Shown here piece by piece: positions 25,709-33,620 of a stretch of 64,000 nucleotides of DNA (position 1 is its first letter; every line of letters begins with the position of its first letter). Below the pieces are notes generated by a model, which had not been told where the DNA came from, did no database searches, and saw nothing but the letters and a program-made list of their open reading frames with translations. The DNA lies in the NCBI RefSeq assembly GCF_008122205.1, contig NZ_PHNJ01000019.1, positions 1 to 64,000 on the forward strand. Reading direction: 5' to 3'. The position numbers and the translations under genes are program-made. This DNA comes from Natronococcus pandeyae. GTDB lineage: Archaea > Halobacteriota > Halobacteria > Halobacteriales > Natrialbaceae.

Positions 25709-26926
25709 TCAGAACCCCGTCGTTCCTTCGAGTCGGTGGTCTTCGGCAACGCTCTCGTCCAGTTCGACGCCGATTCCCGGCGTCTCCGGCACCTCGATGT
25801 AGCCGTCCTGGATAAGCGACTCGTCGCGTTCGATCAGGTCGTCCCACCAGTCGACCTCGAGCGCGTGGTACTCGAGCACGTCGAAGTTCGGAATCGCAGC
25901 GCCGAGGTGGACGCAGGCCATCGTCCCGATCGGGCTACAGACGTTGTGCGGTGAGATCGGCATATAGTTCTCTTCTGCACGATCGGCGATCCGCATCGTC
26001 TCGCCGAGTCCGCCGACGGTCGTCGGGTCCGGCGTCACGATATCGACCCCGTGGTCGTAGATCAGTCCGGAGAGTTCGTGTACTCGGAACCTGTTTTCGC
26101 CGGTCGCGACGGGCGTCTTCGTCGCTTTGGTGACCTCGGTCTGCGCATCCATATTCTCCGGGGGGATGAGGTCCTCGAGCCACATCAGATCGTACTCGCG
26201 GAGTTTGTACGCGAGGCGCTTTGCGCTCTCAACGGAGTAGTCCCAGTGACAGTCGAACGCGAGATCGATGTCATAGCCGATCTCGTCGCGAACCGCTTCG
26301 ACGATCTCGCGCTTGTGTTCGATGGCCCCGTTGGTGAGGCGACCGTTGAACGGATCTGGATCGTTATCCATCTCGAGATCCAGATCGAATTTGAGCGCGG
26401 TAAAGCCCATGTCGACGACGCGGCGGGCCTCGTTGGCGTACGCTTCCGGGGAGTAGGCGTCGGCGCCAGCGTATTCGGTGGAGCCGTCCTCGACCGCGTA
26501 CGCCTCACCGGCGTGGCAATCGCAGTAAATTCGGACGTCGTCCCGGAACTTCCCGCCGAGCAGTTGGTAGACCGGCAGATCCAGAATCTTTCCGGCCGCA
26601 TCCCACAGCGCGATTTCGATGCCGGAGGCCGCGGTGACGACCTTTCCCGTCGTCCCGCCGTGGCCGGACATCTCCTGAATGATCCGTCGGTAGAGCCGCT
26701 CGACGTCGAGCGGATTCTCGCCGATCAGGAATCGCTTCGTGTACTCGACGAGTTCGGGAACCCCACCCCCGCGGTAGGATTCGCCGATTCCAGTGACTCC
26801 AGCGTCGGTCTCTACTTTGATCAGGTTCCACTCGAAGTTTCCGTCGACGACGCAGGTTTTGATGTCCGTGATCTCGACGTCGCGGCCTTCGGTTCGGTTC
26901 GTTATCTGGTTAGAGAAGTCTTTCAT
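25709..26926 (-). CDS. Enolase-superfamily sugar-acid dehydratase (MR/MLE family)
   Basis: A 405-residue protein with an enolase-superfamily capping domain (about 1-150) and TIM barrel. Probable Mg ligands are the Asp in DLAFDCHWD, the Glu in WLEDLIPPEN and the Glu in ATGENRFRV. A His in ISPHNVCSPIG lies where acid-base His residues occur in gluconate/galactonate/mannonate-type dehydratases. The first barrel strand carries KFD rather than the KxK of mandelate racemases. It lies 23 bp after the related gene at 26950-28062, in one operon. A 2-keto-3-deoxy-acid product is expected. Confidence 0.85.
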   Translation of the reverse strand: MKDFSNQITNRTEGRDVEITDIKTCVVDGNFEWNLIKVETDAGVTGIGESYRGGGVPELVEYTKRFLIGENPLDVERLYRRIIQEMSGHGGTTGKVVTAASGIEIALWDAAGKILDLPVYQLLGGKFRDDVRIYCDCHAGEAYAVEDGSTEYAGADAYSPEAYANEARRVVDMGFTALKFDLDLEMDNDPDPFNGRLTNGAIEHKREIVEAVRDEIGYDIDLAFDCHWDYSVESAKRLAYKLREYDLMWLEDLIPPENMDAQTEVTKATKTPVATGENRFRVHELSGLIYDHGVDIVTPDPTTVGGLGETMRIADRAEENYMPISPHNVCSPIGTMACVHLGAAIPNFDVLEYHALEVDWWDDLIERDESLIQDGYIEVPETPGIGVELDESVAEDHRLEGTTGF

Positions 26927-26949
26927 GAGTTTCGTTTGGTTCGTATCGA

Positions 26950-28062
26950 TCAGTCGGCCCGTCTGTACCGTTCGATTGCGTTCTCGTCTAGCCGTACGCC
27001 GTGTCCCGGATCGTCCGGGAGCTGAATCGTGCCGCTGTCATTCGGTTCGAGCGGGTCTACAACGATGTCGTCGAAGACTTTCACGTCCATGTCGCGGTAG
27101 AAGTACTCCACCCAGAGGGAGTTCTCGATCGATCCGACCAGCGACGCGTGGAGATTCCAGTTGTAGTGAGGGGCGATCGGAACGTCGAGCGCCGCCGCGT
27201 AGTGGGCGATCTTGAGCCACTCGGTGATGCCGCCACAGACCGTGGCGTCGGGCTGGAGTACGTCCGCCGCTCCGTCGCTGTACAACCGCTCGAAATCGTA
27301 CCGCGGCCCCTCGAGTTCACCCGTCGCAACGGGATACGAAATGGCGTCGTTGACGCCGATCATCGCCTCAACGCTATCGATCATGACGGGTTCCTCGATG
27401 AAATACGGATCGTACGGCTCGAACTCGCGGCACGCCCTGATAGCTTCCGTTGCGTTCGACCACGCGCCGTTCGCGTCGAGTAACAGCGTCCGGTCGCCAC
27501 CGATTTCGTCACGAACGGCCGCGACGCGCTCGACTTCCTCGGGAATCGACAGCCGCCCAACTTTCATTTTGACAGTGTCGTGTCCCTCGGAAACGTATCG
27601 CTGAACCTCCTCGCGGAGTCCCTCGTGACCCTTCTCGTCGCGGTAGTACCCGCCGCTCGCGTAGGTGGGGACCTCCTCAGCGTGTCCGCCCAGAAGTTTG
27701 TAGAGCGGTTGCGCCGCGGCCTTCGCCTTCAGATCCCACAGTGCGATGTCTACGGACGAGATCGCTCGCAGGACTAGCCCGGAACGACCGATCTGGACTG
27801 TTCCGTCGAACATCTTGCGCCACAGTCGTTCGGTGTCCCGAGGGTCCTCGCCGACGAGCATCGGTTCGAGCAACGACTCCACCGCCTCGGAGATCAGTTC
27901 CGCACCTTCGTATCCGAGCGAGTAGCCGACGCCCTCGTGTCCGCTCTCGGTTCGGACGTACGTGATCGCGTGGTCACGGTATGTGAGCGTCCTGTTCGAG
28001 AACGACACCGGCTCCGCCAACGGAATCGCTACCGGTATGCTCTCGATCTCTGTAATTTCCAC
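26950..28062 (-). CDS. Enolase-superfamily enzyme of mandelate racemase type
   Basis: This 370-residue MR/MLE protein has the KxK catalytic motif (TVKMKVG). Metal ligands are in LLLDANGAW (Asp), FIEEPV (Glu) and ATGELEG (Glu), with an acid-base His in IAPHYNWN. The KxK plus His pair marks racemases and acid-sugar dehydratases such as fuconate or rhamnonate dehydratase. I take the GTG at 28062 (VEITEIESIPVAIPL), because the longer frame upstream is not family-like. It is the first gene of an operon with a second enolase-superfamily enzyme and an MFS transporter, divergent from the LarA-like gene. Confidence 0.85.
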   Translation of the reverse strand: MEITEIESIPVAIPLAEPVSFSNRTLTYRDHAITYVRTESGHEGVGYSLGYEGAELISEAVESLLEPMLVGEDPRDTERLWRKMFDGTVQIGRSGLVLRAISSVDIALWDLKAKAAAQPLYKLLGGHAEEVPTYASGGYYRDEKGHEGLREEVQRYVSEGHDTVKMKVGRLSIPEEVERVAAVRDEIGGDRTLLLDANGAWSNATEAIRACREFEPYDPYFIEEPVMIDSVEAMIGVNDAISYPVATGELEGPRYDFERLYSDGAADVLQPDATVCGGITEWLKIAHYAAALDVPIAPHYNWNLHASLVGSIENSLWVEYFYRDMDVKVFDDIVVDPLEPNDSGTIQLPDDPGHGVRLDENAIERYRRAD

Positions 28063-28155
28063 AGCTATCCATGTGAAACGACAACAAAAAACATTCACTC
28101 TACGGCAATTATCTCCCGAGGGAACCGCGTCAAGCGAGCACTCGAACACGTCGAA

Positions 28156-28164
28156 TAGTATATG
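28156..28164 (+). promoter_or_regulatory. TATA-like box for the LarA-like gene
   Basis: TAGTATATG lies about 28 bp upstream of the ATG at 28188, a leaderless arrangement. The 125-bp divergent region also serves the operon that starts at 28062 on the other strand. Confidence 0.5.
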
Positions 28165-28187
28165 ACTCGGGGGAAATACATCCGCGT

Positions 28188-29486
28188 ATGGAGTTCCCCG
28201 ATCGGAGTGACATCAGTTCACTCATCGAACCACAGCAATCGCCGCCGTTCGCACGCGTCAGTTACAAACCTCCCACGGAGACGCTAACCGACCCGCTGGC
28301 GGCGACGCGGGCAGAGTTACCCAATCTTCGCTTCGACGATCTCGAGGACGGTGCAGCCGTCGCAATTGGCGTGGGCAGCAGGGGGATTCACCGGATCGAC
28401 GAGATCACCGCCGAGGTGGTCTCGTACGTCGAGAATCGAGGATTCGAACCGGTCGTCGTGCCGGCGATGGGCAGCCACGGCGGCGCGACCCCTGGCGGTC
28501 AGCTCGGTACCCTCGAGGCGCTCGGTATTACGGAGGAAGCTATCGGCGCACCCATAGACGCACGGATGGACGTCGAGAAGCTCGGCGAAACCGACGTCGA
28601 GGGAACCACGACGCCGGTATACTTCTCCACCGCGGCGTTCGAGGCGGACGCCGTCTTAGTTATCAACCGGATCAAGCCGCACACGAACTTTACCGGTCGG
28701 ATCGAGAGCGGTCTCTGCAAGATGCTCACGGTCGGTTTCGGGAAACAACGAGGTGCCCAGGCGTTTCACTCCACGGCGCTAAAGCGGGGATACGTTCCGA
28801 CGATCGAATCGATAATCGAGGTTATCAGGGAGTCCGTTCCGCTGCTCGGCGGCCTCGCGCTCGTCGAGAACTTTCACGAGGAGCTCGGCCACGTCGAGGC
28901 GATTCCGGCCGACTCGCTCGAGAACCGCGAACCCCCCCTTCTCGAGCGAGCGCGAGAGGAAATGCCGGCGCTACCGACCGATGATCTCGATCTGCTCGTC
29001 GTCGATACACTCGGCAAGGCGATTTCCGGCGCCGGAATGGATACGAACGTGATCGGAAGGTACCGGGTTCTCAACGCGCCCGACCCAGACAGTCCCTCGA
29101 TCAAGCTGATCTACGCGCGAGGACTCACTGAAAAGACCCAAGGCAACGGGAACGGGATCGGTCTGGCCGATGTCACTCGGCAAGCAGCGGCCGATCAGCT
29201 CGACCTACAGAAGACGTACGCGAACGCGCTGACGAGCGGATCGCTCGCCAAAGCGAAGATTCCCCCCGTTGCGCCGGACGACGAACTCGCGTTGCGAGTC
29301 GCGTTAAACGCGCTCGGCGGGTACGATCCCGAAACGGTCCGCGTCGCCTGGATCAAGGATACGGCTCATCTCACGGAGTTTCGCGTTTCAGAGGCGTTAC
29401 TCGAGGAAATTTCGGATCGTGTTTCCGTAATCGATCGGGAGCGACTCGTCTTCGAGGACGGAACCGCATCGTTCGACCCGAGATAG
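28188..29486 (+). CDS. LarA-like (DUF2088) nickel-pincer-type isomerase
   Basis: A 432-residue protein of the lactate racemase family. The N-terminal domain shows GVGSRGIHR and VVVPAMGSHGGATPGGQ. The middle has VLVINRIKPHTNFTGR followed by IESGLCKMLTVGFGKQRGA, where LarA has the Lys that binds the nickel-pincer nucleotide. The family catalyses racemisation or epimerisation of 2-hydroxyacids. Substrates other than lactate are common, and the sugar-acid neighbours suggest a hydroxyacid epimerase here. No larB, larC or larE cofactor genes occur in the window. It converges with the IclR regulator, 1 bp apart. Confidence 0.82.
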   Translation: MEFPDRSDISSLIEPQQSPPFARVSYKPPTETLTDPLAATRAELPNLRFDDLEDGAAVAIGVGSRGIHRIDEITAEVVSYVENRGFEPVVVPAMGSHGGATPGGQLGTLEALGITEEAIGAPIDARMDVEKLGETDVEGTTTPVYFSTAAFEADAVLVINRIKPHTNFTGRIESGLCKMLTVGFGKQRGAQAFHSTALKRGYVPTIESIIEVIRESVPLLGGLALVENFHEELGHVEAIPADSLENREPPLLERAREEMPALPTDDLDLLVVDTLGKAISGAGMDTNVIGRYRVLNAPDPDSPSIKLIYARGLTEKTQGNGNGIGLADVTRQAAADQLDLQKTYANALTSGSLAKAKIPPVAPDDELALRVALNALGGYDPETVRVAWIKDTAHLTEFRVSEALLEEISDRVSVIDRERLVFEDGTASFDPR

Positions 29487-29487
29487 G

Positions 29488-30291
29488 TCACTCGACGAGG
29501 TGGTCGTCCGCGCTCCCGGGCGTCGAGTAAGTCAGGTTCAACTCGAGTTCGTTAGCGGTTGCGAGCATCATGTTCGGCAGTTCTTTCTCGAACCAGTCGC
29601 CGGTCAAGCGATGAGACGGGCCTGCAACGGCAAGAGCGCCGAGAACCTTCCCGTCGCGCTTGACCGGTACTGCGGTACCGTTGACGCCCTCGACGTGTTC
29701 TTCGCGATTGAACGCAACACCGCGTTCGCGGACCGCCTCGAGTTCCTCGTACAGTTCCTCACGGTCGGTGATCGTGTTCTCGGTGAGCGCCGGCAGTTCC
29801 CACCGATCGAAAATTTCGTCGACGTACTCTCTCGGATAGTTTGCGAGAATCGCCTTTCCGGAAGACGACCCGTGCAGGTGGATCTGGCGACCCACACCGA
29901 ACCCGACGTGAACACCTCGATCACCGGTCTCCACGTGGAGGTAGATGCCGAGACCGTGGTCCTCGGCGACGAACTGTGCGCGCTCTTCGGTCTTTTCGGC
30001 GATGGTCTGTATGTGCGGCTTGGCCATTTCGTACGCCGGATCTCTCGTCTGGGCAGCTCGCCCTAATCGGGAGAATCGAAGACCAATCTGGTAGCGCTCT
30101 CCCTCGCGGGAGACGTATCTGAGATCTTGAAGCGTCCGTAGATGTCGGTGCGTCGTGCTTTCGGCGAAATCAAGGTGACTCGCAATCTCGGAGAGTCGAG
30201 CGGGACCAATATCCTGGAGCGCGTGGATGATCTCGAAACTTGTTTTTGTACTCTGTATACCGTCACCGTCCCCCTCGTTGTTCGCGTTCAT
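29488..30291 (-). CDS. IclR-family transcriptional regulator
   Basis: A 267-residue regulator. The N-terminal winged helix (about 15-75) has ARLSEIASHLDFAESTTHRH as the helix-turn-helix. The IclR effector domain follows, with HGSSSGKAILANYPREYVDE and GVNGTAVPVKRDGKVLGALAVAG. IclR proteins control catabolism of aromatic and sugar acids and usually bind a pathway intermediate. It sits between the LarA-like gene and the SDR-cupin-FAH operon, so it probably regulates one or both. The inverted repeat at 30455-30469 is a candidate site. Confidence 0.9.
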   Translation of the reverse strand: MNANNEGDGDGIQSTKTSFEIIHALQDIGPARLSEIASHLDFAESTTHRHLRTLQDLRYVSREGERYQIGLRFSRLGRAAQTRDPAYEMAKPHIQTIAEKTEERAQFVAEDHGLGIYLHVETGDRGVHVGFGVGRQIHLHGSSSGKAILANYPREYVDEIFDRWELPALTENTITDREELYEELEAVRERGVAFNREEHVEGVNGTAVPVKRDGKVLGALAVAGPSHRLTGDWFEKELPNMMLATANELELNLTYSTPGSADDHLVE

Positions 30292-30713
30292 TGTCTGTCC
30301 ACTCTGGTCGCCGGCTACTTATCGATTCCGCTGTGCGGAAACTGGAACTTTCGTCGCCTCCTTCCGAACCGGTCGTAGCAGCCTGCTACATTCTACAACC
30401 GAGAGCGGTGTGAAAAGAAGTGTAACGGTATGTCATAAACGTTAATTGTATTAATTCCACATGGTGGAAATCGGTTGGTGTCATGGGACTAACACCCGAT
30501 CAGGTGATTTACAACAGTACAGTAGTAAATATACTGTATGAACAAGTGCGCTATCGGACGTGTCGAGACGACAGGGATCAATACACCCGCGACAGCGATT
30601 CTACTCTTCGATTCTGCAATGCGGAACTGTTGACTCGGCTGGAGCAGATCGTTTTGGCCTCGGTTACCGGAAAGCTAACCTTTTTTATCTCTTCCTGTAG
30701 GGATACGGACGAC
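30292..30713. other. 422-bp intergenic control region
   Basis: No gene is supported in the gap between the IclR gene and the SDR operon. It holds the inverted repeat at 30455-30469 and a TATA-like run TTTTTTAT at 30681-30688, about 28 bp before the ATG at 30714. Open frames starting earlier (from 30483) lack haloarchaeal codon bias. Confidence 0.6.
30455..30469. promoter_or_regulatory. Inverted repeat TTCCAC-ATG-GTGGAA, candidate IclR operator
   Basis: A perfect 6-bp inverted repeat with a 3-nt centre lies 163 bp upstream of the IclR start and 244 bp upstream of the SDR start. A weaker relative, TTCCAC...GTGAAA, lies at the promoter of the enolase-superfamily operon (near 28058-28077). Shared half-sites would fit one regulator for the cluster, but this rests on two occurrences. 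Confidence 0.4.
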
Positions 30714-31499
30714 ATGGACCTACAGATTGACGGGAATTCGGCGCTAGTAACGGCCTCCTCGAGCGGACTCGGCAAGGCGTCTGCAAAGGCACTCGCACAG
30801 GAGGGCGCAAACGTCGTCATCAACGGCCGGGACGAGGACCGACTCGCAGAGACGAAAGACGAGCTCGAAGCCGTCGCGACGGGCGAAGTCGTCGCCCAGC
30901 AGGGAGACCTCACGAACGAGGACGACATCGAAGCGCTCGTAGAGGCGACCGTCGATGCGTTCGGCGGCATCGACCATCTCGTGACTAGTGCTGGAGGTCC
31001 GCCATCCGGACCGTTCCTCGAGACCGACGACGACGACTGGTACGAGGCCTACGACCTCCTCGTAATGAGCGTCGTTCGACTCGCCCGCGAGGCCGAACCC
31101 CACCTGCGCGACGGTGAGGGAACGATCGTGAACATTACGTCACGAAGCGTCAAAGAGGCGATCGACAGCCTCGTTCTCTCGAACTCGGTTCGAATGAGCG
31201 TTATCGGCCTCGAAAAGACGCTCTCACGGGAGTTCGCTCCCGAAGTGCGAGCGAACGCAGTGCTCCCCGGTCCGCACGAGACCGAGCGCATCGAGGACCT
31301 CGTCAACCAGGCCGTCGAGCGTGGCGACTACGATTCCTACGAGGAGGGTCTCGACGACTGGGCGAGCAATCCGCTCGAACGCGTCGGTGATCCGATGGAA
31401 CTGGGTAACACCGTTGCGTTCCTCTCTTCACCACTCTCGGGGTACATCAACGGCGAGAGCGTCCTGATCGACGGCGGTTCCACGGGTGCAAACCTATGA
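30714..31499 (+). CDS. SDR-family oxidoreductase lacking the usual Tyr-xxx-Lys
   Basis: A 261-residue Rossmann-fold protein with SALVTASSSGLGKASAKALA, where a TxxxGxG-type loop is altered to TASSSGLG. It also has NGRDEDRL, LVTSAGGPPSG and a C-terminal GYINGESVLIDGGST. After VNITSRSVKEAIDSLVLSN the position of the catalytic YxxxK reads NSVRM, so Tyr and Lys are both replaced. This divergent SDR type is widespread in haloarchaea. Whether it is a dehydrogenase or uses another chemistry is open. The stop overlaps the cupin ATG by 4 bp. Confidence 0.82.
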   Translation: MDLQIDGNSALVTASSSGLGKASAKALAQEGANVVINGRDEDRLAETKDELEAVATGEVVAQQGDLTNEDDIEALVEATVDAFGGIDHLVTSAGGPPSGPFLETDDDDWYEAYDLLVMSVVRLAREAEPHLRDGEGTIVNITSRSVKEAIDSLVLSNSVRMSVIGLEKTLSREFAPEVRANAVLPGPHETERIEDLVNQAVERGDYDSYEEGLDDWASNPLERVGDPMELGNTVAFLSSPLSGYINGESVLIDGGSTGANL

Positions 31500-31843
31500 A
31501 ACAGGTCGATTTCGACGACGCCGAAACGTACGAACCCGACGAGGGCTGGCGGCGCGTGTCGATGGCCGGCAGCAACGAGTTCTCCTTCGAGTGGTTCGAA
31601 AAGCCGCCAGGCCACAGTTCACCAATGCACGACCACGAGAACGAGCAAGTCTGCCTCTGCCTCGAGGGCGAACTCACGGTCGCGACCGAAGACGACGAGA
31701 CCACGCTCGAAAAGTACGACTCCGTGTGGCTCGAAGCCTGGGAGAGTCACAAAGTCGAAAACACCGGCGACGAGCGGGCGGTCGGATTGGACGTGTTCGC
31801 ACCCGGCCGATCGTTCGACTTCTGGACCCACAGGGACGAATGA
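31496..31843 (+). CDS. Small cupin-domain protein
   Basis: A 115-residue single cupin barrel. Motif 1 is SPMHDHENEQVCLCLEGELT, with the metal-binding HxH and Glu, and motif 2 is EAWESHKVENTGDERA, with the second His. Such small cupins act as metal-dependent isomerases, lyases or ligand sensors. It is translationally coupled on both sides (4-bp overlaps with SDR and FAH), so it likely acts on an intermediate of the same pathway. No specific reaction is assigned. Confidence 0.85.
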   Translation: MKQVDFDDAETYEPDEGWRRVSMAGSNEFSFEWFEKPPGHSSPMHDHENEQVCLCLEGELTVATEDDETTLEKYDSVWLEAWESHKVENTGDERAVGLDVFAPGRSFDFWTHRDE

Positions 31844-32661
31844 AGTTCCTCGCACGTACCCCCGAGGGCCGCCCGCTCCTCGGTGACGACGACGGATTCG
31901 TCCCGCTCGCAGCGGCTGCACCCGAGTTGGAGCGGGTCCGAGACGCGCTTCCGCGCGCCGCGGCCGGTACGCTACCCGACGTAGACGCAGCGCCTGCCCA
32001 GCGAATCGATCCGGAGTCCGTCCAGTTCGGGCCGCCGCTTTCGCAGTTCGGCAAGCTCTGGGGTATCGGATTGAACTACGCAGAGCACGCGGGCGACCTG
32101 GACGAGCAACGGCCCGACGAGCCGGCGAGTTTCATGAAATCCGCAAACACTGTCGCCGGCCCGGGAGGACCGATCAGGCTCCCGCCCGTCGAGCAGAGCG
32201 ACGGCGTTACGGCGGAAGCCGAGCTCGCGGTACTGATCGGCCGTGAGTGTCGAAACGTCGCCGAAGAAACGGTTGACGACGTGGTCGCCGGCTATCTCCC
32301 GGTCATCGACATGACCGCGGAGGATATTCTTCAGCGCAATCCGCGGTTCCTGACGCGAGCGAAGAGCTTTGATTCGTTCCTCGTCGTCGGGCCGACGATC
32401 GCGGTCCCCGAGGAGCCACTCACGCTTGAGGACCTCACGGTCCGGACGATCGTCGACGACGAGGTCGCCGCGGAAAACGAAATCCGAAACATGCTGTTCC
32501 CGCCTCGAGAGATCGTCTCGTTCCACTCCGAGGTGATGACGCTGCGTCCCGGCGACCTGTTCAGTACGGGGACACCCGGTGCGGAACCGATCGAACCGGG
32601 CAATCAGGTCCGCGCGACGGTCGAGACGATCGGCGCCGTCGACGCTCCCGTGGTCCGCTAA
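31840..32661 (+). CDS. Fumarylacetoacetate hydrolase family protein
   Basis: This 273-residue FAH-fold enzyme has GKLWGIGLNYAEHA, the metal ligands in the AEAELAVLIG region and VIDMTAEDI, the segment TRAKSFDSFLVVGP, and the C-terminal FSTGTPGAEPIEPGNQV. FAH enzymes cleave or hydrate 2,4-dioxo acids. In the diketo-hydrolase routes for L-rhamnose and L-fucose an SDR makes a 2,4-diketo-3-deoxy acid and an FAH protein splits it to pyruvate and a hydroxyacid. Coupling to an SDR here fits that logic. The ATG at 31840 overlaps the cupin stop. Confidence 0.88.
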   Translation: MKFLARTPEGRPLLGDDDGFVPLAAAAPELERVRDALPRAAAGTLPDVDAAPAQRIDPESVQFGPPLSQFGKLWGIGLNYAEHAGDLDEQRPDEPASFMKSANTVAGPGGPIRLPPVEQSDGVTAEAELAVLIGRECRNVAEETVDDVVAGYLPVIDMTAEDILQRNPRFLTRAKSFDSFLVVGPTIAVPEEPLTLEDLTVRTIVDDEVAAENEIRNMLFPPREIVSFHSEVMTLRPGDLFSTGTPGAEPIEPGNQVRATVETIGAVDAPVVR

Positions 32662-32845
32662 CGGTGCCGTTCTCCTTGCCAGCGGATCGGGACCACCGGC
32701 TTCCGTTCGGCCTGCCGGTACGAGCGTATCCATCAACTCGAGCGCACACGAATTCGGTAAGCAGCGGTGAAAAGAGCGTACAGCGCTCGTCCGTGAGTAA
32801 ACTACACGTCGTCTCGTACATGAGTACTACGTGGTAGTTGCACCG

Positions 32846-33055
32846 ATGAAACCAGATGACAGCGGCGATACGGGGATCTCGGTGCGGACCGAGTGGTTTC
32901 GCTTCGGTATCTACCTCGCCTTTCTGTACGCAGCGTTCACACTGGTCATCGTATACCTCTTACGAGTAGACCGGTTACTCGGACTGCTCGTTGCCGTCGT
33001 CGGGAGCGTCACACTCGGACTCGCGATAACCGTGTACGTTCTCTACATCAGGTGA
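32846..33055 (+). CDS. Small two-helix membrane protein, unknown
   Basis: A 69-residue protein, MKPDDSGDTGISVRTEWFRF followed by two hydrophobic helices (about 23-42 and 48-67) with a short basic-acidic loop LLRVDR. Codon use is haloarchaeal. No family is recognised; small proteins of this shape sometimes accompany transporters. It lies alone between the FAH operon and a convergent UspA gene. Confidence 0.55.
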   Translation: MKPDDSGDTGISVRTEWFRFGIYLAFLYAAFTLVIVYLLRVDRLLGLLVAVVGSVTLGLAITVYVLYIR

Positions 33056-33099
33056 GCCGCCGTCAAAGAGCACCTGTCCTCGGACGCCACTGGATGGAG

Positions 33100-33525
33100 T
33101 CAGTCAGTCGTGATAGTGACAGGTCGATCCGCCGAAAGCAACACCGACTGCGTCACGCTTCCGAACAGTACCTTGCCGGCGGGTGTTCGCTTGCGACCGC
33201 ACATAACGATATTGTCGGCGTCGACGTCCGCAGCCACGTCGAGGATGATCCCGGCCGGATCGCCGTGTTCTCGGCGTGTCGTGACCGCCACACCGGTGTC
33301 TTCGAGCGCCTCGAGCGCGGATTTGACGCTCTCGGGAAACTCGCTTTCGTCGTAAATGTCCGCAGAACTGATCCGTCCACCCTCGTCGGTCACCTCGAAT
33401 TCCTTGAAAACATTCAACGCAATCACCTCGAGATCGCCGAGATCGCCGGGAAGGGAACTGATCGCCTCTATCGCCTGTTGGGTTCGTCGTTCGTCCGAAT
33501 CGACAGGAAGTAAAACTCGGTACAT
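33100..33525 (-). CDS. UspA-type universal stress protein
   Basis: This 141-residue Usp domain begins [20 protein letters not shown]. It ends with the nucleotide-binding pattern [20 protein letters not shown], where the first G-x-x-G reads C-G-R-K, so ATP binding may be weakened. A TATA-like box near 33550 gives leaderless transcription. UspA proteins bind ATP or other small ligands under stress, and the target is unknown. A second, more canonical UspA is at 50703-51140. Confidence 0.88.
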   Translation of the reverse strand: MYRVLLPVDSDERRTQQAIEAISSLPGDLGDLEVIALNVFKEFEVTDEGGRISSADIYDESEFPESVKSALEALEDTGVAVTTRREHGDPAGIILDVAADVDADNIVMCGRKRTPAGKVLFGSVTQSVLLSADRPVTITTD

Positions 33526-33620
33526 ACTGAGTCTTGTCTGGATATCTACTTAAGTATCACGGCGTGCTCGCACCGACTCGAGCAAAGCGTTTTACCGTCC
33601 CGGCGAGACAACTCTCGTGA

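Noticed and set aside
30483-30713. 77-codon upstream extension of the SDR gene
   Set aside because: The extension has no family similarity, and a TATA-like box sits 28 bp before the ATG at 30714.
33100-33525. UspA plus the small membrane protein as a toxin-antitoxin pair
   Set aside because: They are on opposite strands with separate promoters, and neither resembles a known toxin.
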